From: Salinicoccus sesuvii
GTDB taxonomy: Bacteria; Bacillota; Bacilli; Staphylococcales; Salinicoccaceae
Direction: 5' to 3'
NCBI RefSeq assembly: GCF_042648145.1
Contig: NZ_JBHRWV010000007.1
Coordinates: 124,001-188,000 of the forward strand
Length of the DNA stretch: 64,000 bases
The position numbers were made by a program, and so were the translations under genes. The notes below the pieces were generated by a model. The model was given only the letters and a program-made list of their open reading frames with translations, was not told the origin of the DNA and did no database searches. Positions 33,330-42,737 of the stretch are shown here, piece by piece. Positions within the stretch are counted from its first letter, which is position 1, and the number at the start of each line of letters is the position of its first letter.

Positions 33330-35838
33330 ACTCTTTTACATTTAACAGACGAAGTGCATTCAAAATGACGATAACTGCCGCCCCTGTATCGCTTAATACT
33401 GCCATCCATAGTGTCAGCCAACCGGGAAAAATGAAGATTAGCGCAATTGCTTTGATGATAAGAGAGAACCAGATGTTCTGCTTGACGATACTCAGTGCTT
33501 TTCTGCTCAACTTCATCGTATGTGGCAGCTTCTCGAGATTGTCAGCCATCAAAACGATATCTGCAGTCTCCATTGCTGTATCTGTTCCTGCACCACCCAT
33601 GGCAACACCAATATCAGACAAGGCTAATGCAGGTGCATCGTTAATACCGTCTCCAACCATTGCTACCTTGTGCCCTTCTGCCTGCAGTTGTCTGACCGCA
33701 TTTACCTTATCTTCCGGAAGCAGTTGTGCAAAATAGCGATTGACGTTAGCTTCTGAAGCTATACGCTTTGCAGTTCCTTCATTATCACCAGTGAGCATCA
33801 CTACCTGATCGACACCCGCACGTTTTAATCCACTCAGTGCATTTGCGGTTGTCTCACGGATTGTATCTGATACAGCAATCACACCAAGGACTTCGTTTTT
33901 TGTACCAACAATGATGACTGTTTTTCCTTGATTTTCTATGTCGGCTATATCTTTTTCGTAAGCATCCAGTGGAACACCTGCTTCATTAAACAGCTTTCTG
34001 CTGCCGGCATAGTATATACGGTTTTCGATTGTCGCTTCTACACCTTTGCCGACGATATTGTTAAAACGTTCGCCTTGCTTTACCGGAATACCTCGACCTT
34101 TTGCATAATCGACAATGGTTCTGCCAATTGGGTGCGTAGAATAGTCTTCTAGCGTATAGGCGATGGAAATCAATTCTTCTTCAGAGGTCGAGAATGCATT
34201 GACACCAGTCACTTTAGGTTTGCCTTCTGTCAATGTACCAGTCTTATCAAAAGCAACGACCTTGATATGCGCCGCCTTTTCAAGAAATGTACCGCCTTTA
34301 ATCAGAACACCGTTCTTCGCAGCATTACCAATTGCCGAAACAATGGCGACAGGTGTGGAGATTACAAGCGCGCACGGACAAGCAACAACCAGCAGTGCCA
34401 GTCCTTTATATACCCATTCACTCCAAGTACCCATCCCAATAAGCGGTGGGAAGACGATGACAGCTAGGGCCGATGCGAAGACAATCGGTGTATAGATGCT
34501 TGCAAACTTATCAATAAACGCTTGAGTCGGTGCACGTTGTTCCTGAGCCTCCTCCACCATGTGGACGATTCTTGAGATGGTCGTATCCTCAACGAGTTTA
34601 GTCACTTTTACTTCAATAGAGCCGTGCGCATTGATCGTACCCGCGTAAACCGTATCGCCTACAATCTTATCTACAGGCATGGATTCTCCGGTGATTGGTG
34701 CCTGGTTGATACTGGTCTCACCTTTCATTACCTCACCATCAAGCGGTACCCTATCGCCTGGTTTGATGATTATCGTTTCACCGACAAGAATTTCACTGAC
34801 TGATTTCTGGATAAGCTTTTCTTCAATCTTCACCCACGCTTCAGAGGGCGCGAGCTCCATGAGATTGCTGATCGATTTTCTCGTCCGTTCAAGCGATTGG
34901 TTCTGCAGTGCAATCCCAAGTGCGAAGAGCCATACAACAGTGGCCCCCTCAAACCATTCACCAATGATCACTGCACCGATCACCGCTGCCGACATGAGTA
35001 CATTCATATCCAGTGAACGGCTCTTTAGAGCATAGTACGCACTCCTGACTGGTTTAAATCCGATCACTACAATCGCAATAGCATAAAGGATGTTGCTCAA
35101 TATCTCCGGCACACCAACGTAAGCGCCAATAAATCCTGTCGCAATTAGAGCACCTGTAATAAGGATGTTCTGGTACTCACTCCGTGGTTTTCTGCTACTG
35201 CCTGAATTACTACCTCCGACGAGCGAAGCATGATAGCCGAGTTTTGATACTTCCGAAGTGATATCCTCAACAGCATTTTCATGTTCTACTTTCATCTTGC
35301 CTGTAGAAAAACTCACTTCAGCACGTCTAACATGTGTAAGTCTGTTTAGATGATTCTCTATGCTCTTAGCACAGCTGCTGCAGTCCATACCTTCAACTAT
35401 ATAAGTTCTCGTAGTTTCACTCTGTTGCGGCATTTCAATATCAAAACCGAGCTTCCTAACCGTACGCTCCACATCGTCAAAAGCATATTGATCCGTACCG
35501 ACAACTTGCAGTTTGGCAGTACTGTAATTAATCTTAGCTTCGACAATATTGTTTAGAGCGTTTACGCCTTTTTCGATAGTCATCGCACAAGAGGGACAAT
35601 CCATTCCTTGTATACGATATACTTTCTGTTCACCCTTCGTGGCTGTTATTTCACTGTCGGATATAGAACTACTGCAACAGCCTTCAAGATCATCATCTAG
35701 GTCACCTGTACCATCGTCGCCACAACAAGAGCTTGTGTCGTTCACCTGGTCTGTCATCTTTCCAACTTCCGTAACGCAGCATGTCCCACTATGTGTTGCC
35801 ACTTTTTCTTTTGATCGACTGCAACATGTATCAGACAT
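33328..35838 (-). CDS. cadA: Heavy-metal P1B-type ATPase (CadA/ZntA-like)
   Basis: 836 residues. An unusual N-terminal 60-residue stretch holds four CC pairs, followed by two HMA domains (GMDCPSCAM and GMDCSSCAK). The ATPase core has the metal-binding CPC motif VVACPCALVISTP, phosphorylation site DKTGTLTEGK, HP motif THPIGRT and hinge GDGINDAPALALSD. The MGG...A(E)TADIV end and CPC make Zn2+/Cd2+/Pb2+ efflux most likely. It is translationally coupled to the ArsR-type repressor gene (stop and start share one base). Exact metal range is inferred. Confidence 0.92.
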   Translation of the reverse strand: MSDTCCSRSKEKVATHSGTCCVTEVGKMTDQVNDTSSCCGDDGTGDLDDDLEGCCSSSISDSEITATKGEQKVYRIQGMDCPSCAMTIEKGVNALNNIVEAKINYSTAKLQVVGTDQYAFDDVERTVRKLGFDIEMPQQSETTRTYIVEGMDCSSCAKSIENHLNRLTHVRRAEVSFSTGKMKVEHENAVEDITSEVSKLGYHASLVGGSNSGSSRKPRSEYQNILITGALIATGFIGAYVGVPEILSNILYAIAIVVIGFKPVRSAYYALKSRSLDMNVLMSAAVIGAVIIGEWFEGATVVWLFALGIALQNQSLERTRKSISNLMELAPSEAWVKIEEKLIQKSVSEILVGETIIIKPGDRVPLDGEVMKGETSINQAPITGESMPVDKIVGDTVYAGTINAHGSIEVKVTKLVEDTTISRIVHMVEEAQEQRAPTQAFIDKFASIYTPIVFASALAVIVFPPLIGMGTWSEWVYKGLALLVVACPCALVISTPVAIVSAIGNAAKNGVLIKGGTFLEKAAHIKVVAFDKTGTLTEGKPKVTGVNAFSTSEEELISIAYTLEDYSTHPIGRTIVDYAKGRGIPVKQGERFNNIVGKGVEATIENRIYYAGSRKLFNEAGVPLDAYEKDIADIENQGKTVIIVGTKNEVLGVIAVSDTIRETTANALSGLKRAGVDQVVMLTGDNEGTAKRIASEANVNRYFAQLLPEDKVNAVRQLQAEGHKVAMVGDGINDAPALALSDIGVAMGGAGTDTAMETADIVLMADNLEKLPHTMKLSRKALSIVKQNIWFSLIIKAIALIFIFPGWLTLWMAVLSDTGAAVIVILNALRLLNVKE

Positions 35839-36170
35839 CAGACATCACACCCATCTATATGATTTTCACACAATGCTACATTTTCCCCAACATCTTCAAG
35901 CACCGTATCGAACATAGACAGCAAATCTCGCATGTGTTGGTTCCGTAGCGCGTAATATATGTACTTGCCTTGTTGTCTGCCGATGATGATGCCACAGTCC
36001 CTGAGACATGAAAGGTGCTGTGAGATGCTCGATTGGCTAGCTCCGATATCGGTCACAATTTCAGATACCGTTTTTTCATTCATTTTTATAGACTCAAGTA
36101 TCTGCAGTCGTGTCCTATTCGAGAAGCCATGTATCAACTTCACTTTAGTATCCATATCCACTGTCAGCAT
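35838..36170 (-). CDS. ArsR/SmtB-family metal-sensing repressor (CadC-like)
   Basis: About 110 residues, winged helix. The recognition helix is in IGASQSSISQHLSCLRDCG, with the wing GRQQGKYIYYAL. It lacks the CadC ELCVCDL alpha3 cysteine pair but ends CENHIDGC, so metal sensing probably uses the C-terminal Cys/His cluster and alpha5. It should release the operator when metal binds, inducing itself and cadA. The first ATG (36185) is part of the GGAGG site; the true ATG is at 36170. Confidence 0.87.
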   Translation of the reverse strand: MLTVDMDTKVKLIHGFSNRTRLQILESIKMNEKTVSEIVTDIGASQSSISQHLSCLRDCGIIIGRQQGKYIYYALRNQHMRDLLSMFDTVLEDVGENVALCENHIDGCDV

Positions 36171-36210
36171 ATCGGTCCTCCTCATATTAGTTATACTTAA
36201 TACGTCACAT

Positions 36211-36241
36211 ACATATTAGCAACTTCTAATGTGAGTGTCAA
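36211..36241 (-). promoter_or_regulatory. Promoter and operator of the metal-efflux operon
   Basis: On the minus strand, TTGACA (36236-36241), 17 bases and TAATAT (36213-36218) form a strong sigma-A promoter. An inverted repeat, CACATTAG...CTAATATGT, covers the spacer and -10 box, where an ArsR-family repressor would block transcription. Confidence 0.75.
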
Positions 36242-36271
36242 AAGGACAGTCTCTCTTCTTCAACAATATAT

Positions 36272-37480
36272 TCAACTGCCCTCTTTCAAGTAATCTGATC
36301 TGAGCATCGCAAGAATGTTTACAATGATACCTAAAAATAGAAAAGAGAAGGTACCAATGATATATACAAGGCGAATATCAAACTGATCTGCAGCCATCCC
36401 TAAGGTGACTGTAAATACGATGATCATGAGCGCTTCCACCATACCGAACATACTCAAGAATCTACCCATAATACTTGTCGAAACACTATTCTGATAGAAA
36501 GTTAAGAACCCGGTATTGGCAAAAGATAATGCAAACGTAAGTATAAAAAAGCCGATGGCAGCCCAAATAAAATTTTGGGAATAGCCGAATATCATATAAC
36601 CGATAGGTGTAGTAAAAGCACCGAAGCTTATCATTAAACGGGTACTAATACGATTGCCTAGAGCAGCAATGGTCAATGACCCCGATATAACGCCAATTCC
36701 TGCCACACTTACAAGAAAACCGTATTGACTCTCCGATAGTAAAAGAACTGTAGTTGCGAATGCTGCTTCCAAAGAATCTAAGGCTGTCATAAATACAATC
36801 ATCATATTAAAAAAGAAGTACATTAATCCGGTGTATAAATTCGCTCTGACAAAAGTAACCACTGCCGCCCAGTCCTTGACCACTTGCGTAAAACCAATCT
36901 TCTCAGTATCTTCCTCCACACTGTTTATACTTGGTAAACAGAGTAAAAACAGCGTAGAAATCACTAGAACAACGGCGTTAATCTTTATGGCTGTCTCAGG
37001 AGAGCCGATAATAAATAGGAAGCCGGCAATTGATGGCCCCAATATGAACCCACTCGAATTTATAAAATTTCTCAGCGCATTGAATCTAATACGATCTTCT
37101 TTGGGTATCAGTTCTGTCATATAAACCATCGAAGTTGGTTCAAATATAGAGACTGCGATATTGATGACAAAAACAAGTACGTATATGAAAATGATAGAGT
37201 CCATATGAGGAAGGAAAAACACCAGCGACGCTCTAATCAGATTAAGAAAAATCATTATCGTTCTTTTATTCAACCGATCAATAAAGCTGCCAGACCAGAA
37301 GTTAGTACACAGTGCTGCGATGGGCATCATTATATAAAGCAGTGAGATAGCGAGGACCGAGCCAGTCATATCTAAAACCATTAAATTAAGTGCAATTAGA
37401 TAGATCCAAGCACCCAGATTCGAAACACCGACACTCAGCAACAACAGAAAAGCATGTTTAAATCTTAAATAAGATGACAT
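36272..37480 (-). CDS. MFS transporter controlled by a T-box leader
   Basis: 402 residues with about 12 membrane helices. It begins FLLLLSVGVSNLGAWIYLIA, and the helix 2-3 loop is SGSFIDRLNKRTIMIFLNLI. This is the pattern of MefA/drug-efflux or related H+-driven MFS members. The gene lies behind a T-box riboswitch, so its expression should rise when one charged tRNA is scarce. That makes an amino-acid or peptide-related substrate more likely than a drug. Substrate and direction of transport are unknown. GGGGG precedes the ATG. Confidence 0.78.
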   Translation of the reverse strand: MSSYLRFKHAFLLLLSVGVSNLGAWIYLIALNLMVLDMTGSVLAISLLYIMMPIAALCTNFWSGSFIDRLNKRTIMIFLNLIRASLVFFLPHMDSIIFIYVLVFVINIAVSIFEPTSMVYMTELIPKEDRIRFNALRNFINSSGFILGPSIAGFLFIIGSPETAIKINAVVLVISTLFLLCLPSINSVEEDTEKIGFTQVVKDWAAVVTFVRANLYTGLMYFFFNMMIVFMTALDSLEAAFATTVLLLSESQYGFLVSVAGIGVISGSLTIAALGNRISTRLMISFGAFTTPIGYMIFGYSQNFIWAAIGFFILTFALSFANTGFLTFYQNSVSTSIMGRFLSMFGMVEALMIIVFTVTLGMAADQFDIRLVYIIGTFSFLFLGIIVNILAMLRSDYLKEGS

Positions 37481-37513
37481 TTAAAAGCCCCCTGAATTGG
37501 ATTTGATTAAAAC

Positions 37514-37800
37514 AAAAAGTCCCACCCCCAAGTATTGATACTTGAGGGCGGGACTCCCAGAATTCAGAAGATCGCGGTGCCACCTCATTTTGTCCATACA
37601 TCACCATATGAACCTCTCGAGTACGTCTGTAAATATAGAATATACTCCATCTCTGTATCGGGAGAACCCGGTATACCATCAATCACCGAAACGACATCCA
37701 ATATACAGTTCCAGGACTTGTTTCCAAATAACTGAACATCCTCCCTCTCAGCTAACGGAGTTTTCTGTTATGCATCATTATTTGTACTTTTTCCCTTCAT
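37514..37800 (-). ncRNA. T-box riboswitch leader
   Basis: The minus strand contains the T-box sequence GAGGTGGCACCGCG (37573-37586). It is followed by a terminator with arms AGTCCCGCCCTCAAGTAT and ATACTTGGGGGTGGGACT (37518-37555) and a TTTTTG tract. Upstream lie stem-I-like and stem-II-like segments, the latter ACCGGGTTCTCCCGATA. An extended -10 box TGCTAATAC around 37810-37830 may be the promoter. Uncharged tRNA would bind the T-box and prevent termination. The specifier codon is not certain: GGU, GUG or CGG fit the expected place. Confidence 0.85.
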
Positions 37801-37830
37801 CACTTTAGGTATTAGCAATATACTACTACA

Positions 37831-38142
37831 ATCTAGTGGAATAAGAAAGAGAATTTCTTATTCAATATTTTATTATTTGAAATATTGAATTTTTAAACTG
37901 ATTAACATTGTTAATTATGAATCGAGTACCCAATGCTTACCCATTAAAAATTTCCCTTGCTCTCTAGCAATTAATAGCTGAATACTGCTCAATAAATTAA
38001 TAAGAAGCTACCGTCCCTTATATGTTTAAGAGAAAACAGCTAAAGTAATTTCAGAGTATCTATTAGATTTAAGCTTCAATCAATTTTCTAGTATATATTA
38101 AACAAATCCCTAAAACCGAGTTCTCGGCTAATTATAAAAACC
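37831..38142. other. Gene-free AT-rich spacer
   Basis: This stretch lies between the T-box leader and the terminator of the sulfatase gene. It has only a small hairpin CCGAG-tt-CTCGG near 38120 and no supported frame. Confidence 0.5.
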
Positions 38143-38186
38143 GCCCCTCTAACATACATTTTATTTCATCTGTATGTTAGAGGGGC
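38143..38186 (-). terminator. Terminator of the sulfatase/symporter transcript
   Basis: GCCCCTCTAACATACA and TGTATGTTAGAGGGGC are perfect 16-bp arms with a 12-base loop. The minus strand continues GGTTTTTATAATT. Confidence 0.85.
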
Positions 38187-38267
38187 AGCTTTGCTATACC
38201 ATAACAAGCTTTTTGTTTCTAAGGTTTTTGAATACTCTATTCTTATCGATAATTATTAACCATTTTT

Positions 38268-39743
38268 TTAAGTGTGGGTCAAACCCAGTCGAATAAACTG
38301 TTCTGTTGGTGCGTCGAACTGTTTCATGTTACTTACCAAGCGTTGGTTATAGTGTTCAATCAGCGATTCATCTGTAATTGGTTCTTGCTGATAGTAATCT
38401 TCTTCTATATTAAAGAGAAGAGATTTCTGTACATGCATTGCTAGTTTGAAAGGCACTCCTTTTTCACTAACTGGAATTTTAAACACCGGATAGTTAGTAT
38501 GATTGAGGAAACGACCAGTTTCTATTTGCTCAGGAGCGTTAGTACCATGGAAGGTCCGGAAAGAAGTTGGCATTGCTGTATATACGTTACATGGATAATT
38601 ATCTTCACTAGCTGAAGATTTCAAGTAAGTATATTTGCCGTCCGTAATGTTTACAGTCATACCGAAAACTCCATATATTGCCTCGCTACGAATCACTTCT
38701 TTTTTCTCTTGAATAAGTTCTAACAAACTTTCACCTTGGACCACAGAAGGTGGTTGTAAACCGAAGTAATCCATAATTGTCGGCATTATATCTATATTTT
38801 GTGTTAGTGCAGAAACACGCTTTTCTCCTTCTGCCAGTCCTGGTACATGTATCATCAGTGGCAAGTGGGAGACTTCATTAAACGCATGCATAAAGTTCTT
38901 CCCGGCATAATCATGTTCACCAAGTAGGAAACCATGATCTGTTGTAAATATAACCATCGTGTCTTCCCATAGATTCTGTCTGTCCATTTCATCTAGAAGC
39001 TTTCCTAACCAATGATCTATCATTGTCAAAGTACCAGCATATCTTTTCTTCAGATGATTCATTTCTTCCGGCTGCTCCGTTACTTCTCCATATTTAGGCC
39101 AATCAAACCTTGGACCATCGTAATTATCATCATACATATCTAAATAATGGTCGGGGCAATCAAAAGGTTCATGAGGGTCGAATGCCTCTACCATAAGAAA
39201 GTAATCATCTGCATCTTCGTTATTTTTCAGCCATTCGCAAGCTGCTTGCATCGTGCGCGGCCCGGGGTAGTCTTCTTCGTTTTTAAATTGACTTCTATTC
39301 TTTTCGTATTGTTCTTGTACTCGTCCTAAATATTTTTCGGGTAACTCAGGAGTGTTCACCCTTGATACCCAAGGGTCTCCTTCTTGTCCTCGATGTAGAT
39401 CCCATGAACCAAATGACTGACAATAATTTTCTCCACCTGTAGAAAAATAATGGTAGTGGTCTGTTACTATATGGGAGAATATACTGTTCCTTTTCAATTC
39501 TTGAGTGAGAGTGATATCAAAAGGCTCTATTCCGCCCCATCCTCGCTGTAAGAAGTCCAGTCTACCTGTCATCAAGTCTCTTCGTGCCGGCATACATGGA
39601 AGTGAACCTGCCCAATGGTTATCAAAAATAACTGATTTCTCAGCTAACCTCGAAATGTTAGGTGTTTTTAATGATGATTCTTGATTATACATACTCAAAT
39701 TTTGACGAGTAAGCGTATCAAGTAGTATAACAATTGATTTCAT
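38268..39743 (-). CDS. Type I sulfatase (Cys-type), polysaccharide/choline-sulfatase-like
   Basis: 491 residues of the alkaline-phosphatase/sulfatase superfamily. The start SIVILLDTLTRQNLSMYN gives the first metal-binding aspartate. PCMPARRDLMTGR near residue 50 is the C-x-P-x-R signature whose cysteine must become formylglycine. IFTTDHGFLLGEHDY provides the second metal site. It likely hydrolyses a sulfate ester of a sugar or other small compound. No maturase gene is in the window. It is downstream of a sugar symporter on the same strand. Substrate is unknown. Confidence 0.87.
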   Translation of the reverse strand: MKSIVILLDTLTRQNLSMYNQESSLKTPNISRLAEKSVIFDNHWAGSLPCMPARRDLMTGRLDFLQRGWGGIEPFDITLTQELKRNSIFSHIVTDHYHYFSTGGENYCQSFGSWDLHRGQEGDPWVSRVNTPELPEKYLGRVQEQYEKNRSQFKNEEDYPGPRTMQAACEWLKNNEDADDYFLMVEAFDPHEPFDCPDHYLDMYDDNYDGPRFDWPKYGEVTEQPEEMNHLKKRYAGTLTMIDHWLGKLLDEMDRQNLWEDTMVIFTTDHGFLLGEHDYAGKNFMHAFNEVSHLPLMIHVPGLAEGEKRVSALTQNIDIMPTIMDYFGLQPPSVVQGESLLELIQEKKEVIRSEAIYGVFGMTVNITDGKYTYLKSSASEDNYPCNVYTAMPTSFRTFHGTNAPEQIETGRFLNHTNYPVFKIPVSEKGVPFKLAMHVQKSLLFNIEEDYYQQEPITDESLIEHYNQRLVSNMKQFDAPTEQFIRLGLTHT

Positions 39744-39812
39744 AATTTTGACGCCTCGCTCTCTTATTAAAAATTGTATAGAAAGGTTTTTTAGGAAGTA
39801 AAGATAAATATT

Positions 39813-41183
39813 TTATAGAGCGTTTGTCCCTGTAGCTCCGCTATCCTTATTTTTTCTCTCTGCCAGATCCTTAATAATTTGTGGATGGATCTTATCTAAC
39901 TTATAGAAATTTAACAGAAGCAAAACGAGTGCCATGGCTACAACCGGGAACCATATAAAACTAACTTCTATCGCCAGCATAGCAGAACTTGATTGTACTG
40001 CGGCACTCGGGTCGTAACTGCCGAGTGCTAACAACCATGCCCCAGCAGCACCGCCTATACCCATTCCGAATTTACTGGCGAAAGTTGATCCTGAATACAA
40101 TAGACCAGTTGCACGTACCCCGGATTTCCACTCACCGTAATCAATTGTATCGGCAACAAGTGAGAATAGAAGACTCGGAACTAGTCCCATGCCTAGGCCA
40201 CTGATACCTGTTCCAATCAACAATAGTGGAATGGACATTATCGTTGAGCTTAAATAAACGACAAGTGAGCCAATGATTGCGATAACTATCCCCAATTGCA
40301 TTGTTTTTTTACCACCAATTCGCTTGGTAATAATAGGTATGAATAAGAGAGATATAATAGTTAAAAAGTTCAAAGCCATGATAACCGGCACAAGATCTTC
40401 TCTATTAAAAGCATATTTGACATAATACACTGTTGCTTGATTTCGAATAATAAAGATAAAGAAAAAAGATACTTTGGCAATGAATATAATCAGCCATGGC
40501 AAATTGAAGGCTCTAAACCCTTCACGCACAGTAACATCTTCTTTACTATCGTAGTAATTTCTTTCTCTGGTATTTTTAAAGGCAATAAAGAATAATATAC
40601 ACCCTATTACACCGAAGACAGCCATAGTAAGCATAAATCCTCTTTCATCATCTCCGCCACCTAAATAAGCTACTAGAGGCAATGTGAAAACTGAGACAAT
40701 AAATCCACCACCCTGAGCAAATATCATTCGTATCGATGTCACTTCATGTCGTTCTGCAGGGTTGTTCGACATACTCGGAAGCATAGCAGAAACGGGTAGA
40801 TTAATAAACGTGTAAACCAAAGTAAGCAGAATGTATGTAACGTAAGCAAAAACGATCTTTCCTGATTCGCTTAAGTCTGGACTTGAAAAAGCAAGCACCC
40901 CAACAAAAGCAAAAGGAACCGCGAGCCATAAGAAATAAGGTCTACATTTCCCCCACCTTGTTTTCGTCTTATCAATCGTATATCCAGCTATTAGGTCTGT
41001 AAATCCGTCTAGAAATCTTACGAGCAGGAATAAAGTGCCCACAATACCTGCACTAATTCCAAAAACGTCAGTGTAGAAATAAAGTAAATAAGTAGAAACC
41101 ATAACAAAAATCAAATTAGATGCAAATGCTGCTGAACCGTAACTCAATCGTTCTTTTAATGAAACCTGGTCTATTTTAAACAT
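39813..41183 (-). CDS. GPH-family sugar:cation symporter
   Basis: 456 residues with about 12 helices. LKERLSYGSAAFASNLIF, then RFLDGFTDLIAGYTIDKTKT with the D-G-x-TD pattern and RWGKCRPYFLWLAVPFAF, identify the glycoside-pentoside-hexuronide family (MelB, GusB, YihO-like). It imports a glycoside with Na+ or H+. A candidate cre site lies upstream. The downstream sulfatase suggests a sulfated or sulfonated sugar as substrate; this is inference. There are 69 bases to the sulfatase gene, with no terminator between. Confidence 0.86.
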   Translation of the reverse strand: MFKIDQVSLKERLSYGSAAFASNLIFVMVSTYLLYFYTDVFGISAGIVGTLFLLVRFLDGFTDLIAGYTIDKTKTRWGKCRPYFLWLAVPFAFVGVLAFSSPDLSESGKIVFAYVTYILLTLVYTFINLPVSAMLPSMSNNPAERHEVTSIRMIFAQGGGFIVSVFTLPLVAYLGGGDDERGFMLTMAVFGVIGCILFFIAFKNTRERNYYDSKEDVTVREGFRAFNLPWLIIFIAKVSFFFIFIIRNQATVYYVKYAFNREDLVPVIMALNFLTIISLLFIPIITKRIGGKKTMQLGIVIAIIGSLVVYLSSTIMSIPLLLIGTGISGLGMGLVPSLLFSLVADTIDYGEWKSGVRATGLLYSGSTFASKFGMGIGGAAGAWLLALGSYDPSAAVQSSSAMLAIEVSFIWFPVVAMALVLLLLNFYKLDKIHPQIIKDLAERKNKDSGATGTNAL

Positions 41184-41296
41184 GTTAAATAGAGCCTCCC
41201 CTTAATTTGTCTTTTCTTCTAAAGGTGTCTGTAAATTGTTATCCCTTATAACGAAGATCGTTTTTTAGCAGTCTTATAAAAATAGATACTTATTTT

Positions 41297-41310
41297 AGAA
41301 AGCGCTTACT
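41297..41310 (-). promoter_or_regulatory. Catabolite-responsive element (cre) candidate
   Basis: AGAAAGCGCTTACT matches the CcpA site consensus WTGNAANCGNWNNCW closely around the central GAAAGCGCTT core. It sits just downstream of an ATTATA (TATAAT on the minus strand, 41326-41331) -10-like box, where CcpA would repress the symporter operon. Confidence 0.65.
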
Positions 41311-41431
41311 AAAACGAATAAACATATTATATTTTCTAGACCTTTTATTTTTTTGCTTTTAATTAGTCTTTTTAGCAATTTATTAATATTAAATCCATTT
41401 TTCAGTAATTTTGAATAATCTAAAAATAAAA

Positions 41432-42295
41432 CTAACTTAAATTGGCCACCTTATTTTCCTTTTGTCTAAAAATTTTAAAGATGAACAAAACTAAAACCAT
41501 AGCAATGTAAAATAATAGAACAACTAATCCGACTAGACTTAAGTTTATTAATTTGAATAATACACTTATGAACGTTACTACATAGAGCCCACCCAATAAA
41601 TGTTGAATTTGGGTATTAGAATAGACTTTTGTAAGTCTCGGACCAATTTGAGTTCCGATCAACGCGCCAATTATTAAATATAATGCAAGTATGTAATCTA
41701 TTGGTGTACTTGAAGCATAGGAGATGAAGCCAATAGCAACGATAAAAGTAATACTTACTAGAGAGGTTCCTACCGCCAATTTAGGTGGGATTTTGGCTAA
41801 AGTAATTAGTAGCGGAACCATAATGAAACCTCCACCCACTCCCAAAGTTGATGAAGCAACACCACCTATTATACCTAACATTAAAAATATCCATCTTGGC
41901 GTGTTATTATTTAAATCGCCCTGATCTTTATTTTTACTAGTGAACATCGAAATACTAAAATATGCGAGCAAAACTAAGTAGATAATAGGTATCGCAAGTT
42001 CATCTATTCCTCTATTTTGAAGCCATATTACAATTGGGCGCGCTATTTGAGTCCCAGCAACTCCACCTATCGATAAAAATAAAACTGCTTTCCAGTATAT
42101 ATTTTTAAATTTAAAATGAACCCAAGCTCCGGATAAAGAAGTACTTATGGTGTAAAGTAAGCTAATTGTGATAGCTACAACTGGAGAAAAGCCCATCAAC
42201 ATTAAAACAGGAGTAAGTATGAATCCTCCACCAATCCCAAAAAAACCCGACATGATGCCAATTACAATCCCTAAAGGTATTGCCCATAAAATCAT
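41432..42295 (-). CDS. TauE/SafE-family anion exporter
   Basis: 287 residues with eight to nine helices in two similar halves. Each half begins with a glycine motif: SGFFGIGGGFILTPVLM at residue 15 and SSTLGVGGGFIMVPLLI near residue 150. This duplication defines TauE/SafE transporters, which export sulfite, sulfoacetate or related anions. Together with the sulfatase and symporter next door it could expel sulfur-containing anions. It has an AAAAGGGGAG site. The 248-bp gap to the symporter means a separate promoter is likely. Confidence 0.87.
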   Translation of the reverse strand: MILWAIPLGIVIGIMSGFFGIGGGFILTPVLMLMGFSPVVAITISLLYTISTSLSGAWVHFKFKNIYWKAVLFLSIGGVAGTQIARPIVIWLQNRGIDELAIPIIYLVLLAYFSISMFTSKNKDQGDLNNNTPRWIFLMLGIIGGVASSTLGVGGGFIMVPLLITLAKIPPKLAVGTSLVSITFIVAIGFISYASSTPIDYILALYLIIGALIGTQIGPRLTKVYSNTQIQHLLGGLYVVTFISVLFKLINLSLVGLVVLLFYIAMVLVLFIFKIFRQKENKVANLS

Positions 42296-42737
42296 ATTGT
42301 TGCTCCCCTTTTTAAATACTTCTATTTTTAGAAGTAGGTTTTAACAATATGATTATATAAATATAATTTATTCATATTTTTGCTTTTAATTAACTATAAT
42401 AGTATTTTCTTAATATATTATGTATTCACTTGAATTTTTATTTGAAAGATGTTAAATATTAAACATTTTTACGGATTGATCAATATTTTATTTATATACA
42501 TAAACTCACCTCTTATGGAAGTGAGTTTCCTAGTCTCAACTAATTTCAGTAAATATTTATACTATGGCGAATGCAGTATTTTAGAATCAAACTTTTAGTA
42601 TTGATTAACTACATCCAATCGTAATAAGAGGCCGCGTTACTATCTAAATCAAAACATAACGCTTAATTGAATCGATTATTCACGTAGATGATTAAGCTTA
42701 ACGGCCAAAAAATAAAACTTAAATTTTAAATCTATCT
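42296..42737. other. Gene-free spacer with inverted repeats
   Basis: This 440-bp AT-rich spacer has no supported frame. It contains a CTCAC/GTGAG hairpin near 42507-42527. It also has GCGTTA (42634-42639) facing TAACGC (42657-42662), followed by another TTAACGGCC segment. Function is unknown. Confidence 0.5.

Noticed and set aside
37458..37682. 74-codon minus-strand frame inside the T-box leader
   Set aside because: It overlaps the riboswitch core and terminator; the RNA signals explain the sequence better.
42634..42707. GCGTTA/TAACGC pairs resembling an integron attC core
   Set aside because: No integrase, no cassette array and arms too short; recorded only as an inverted repeat in a spacer.
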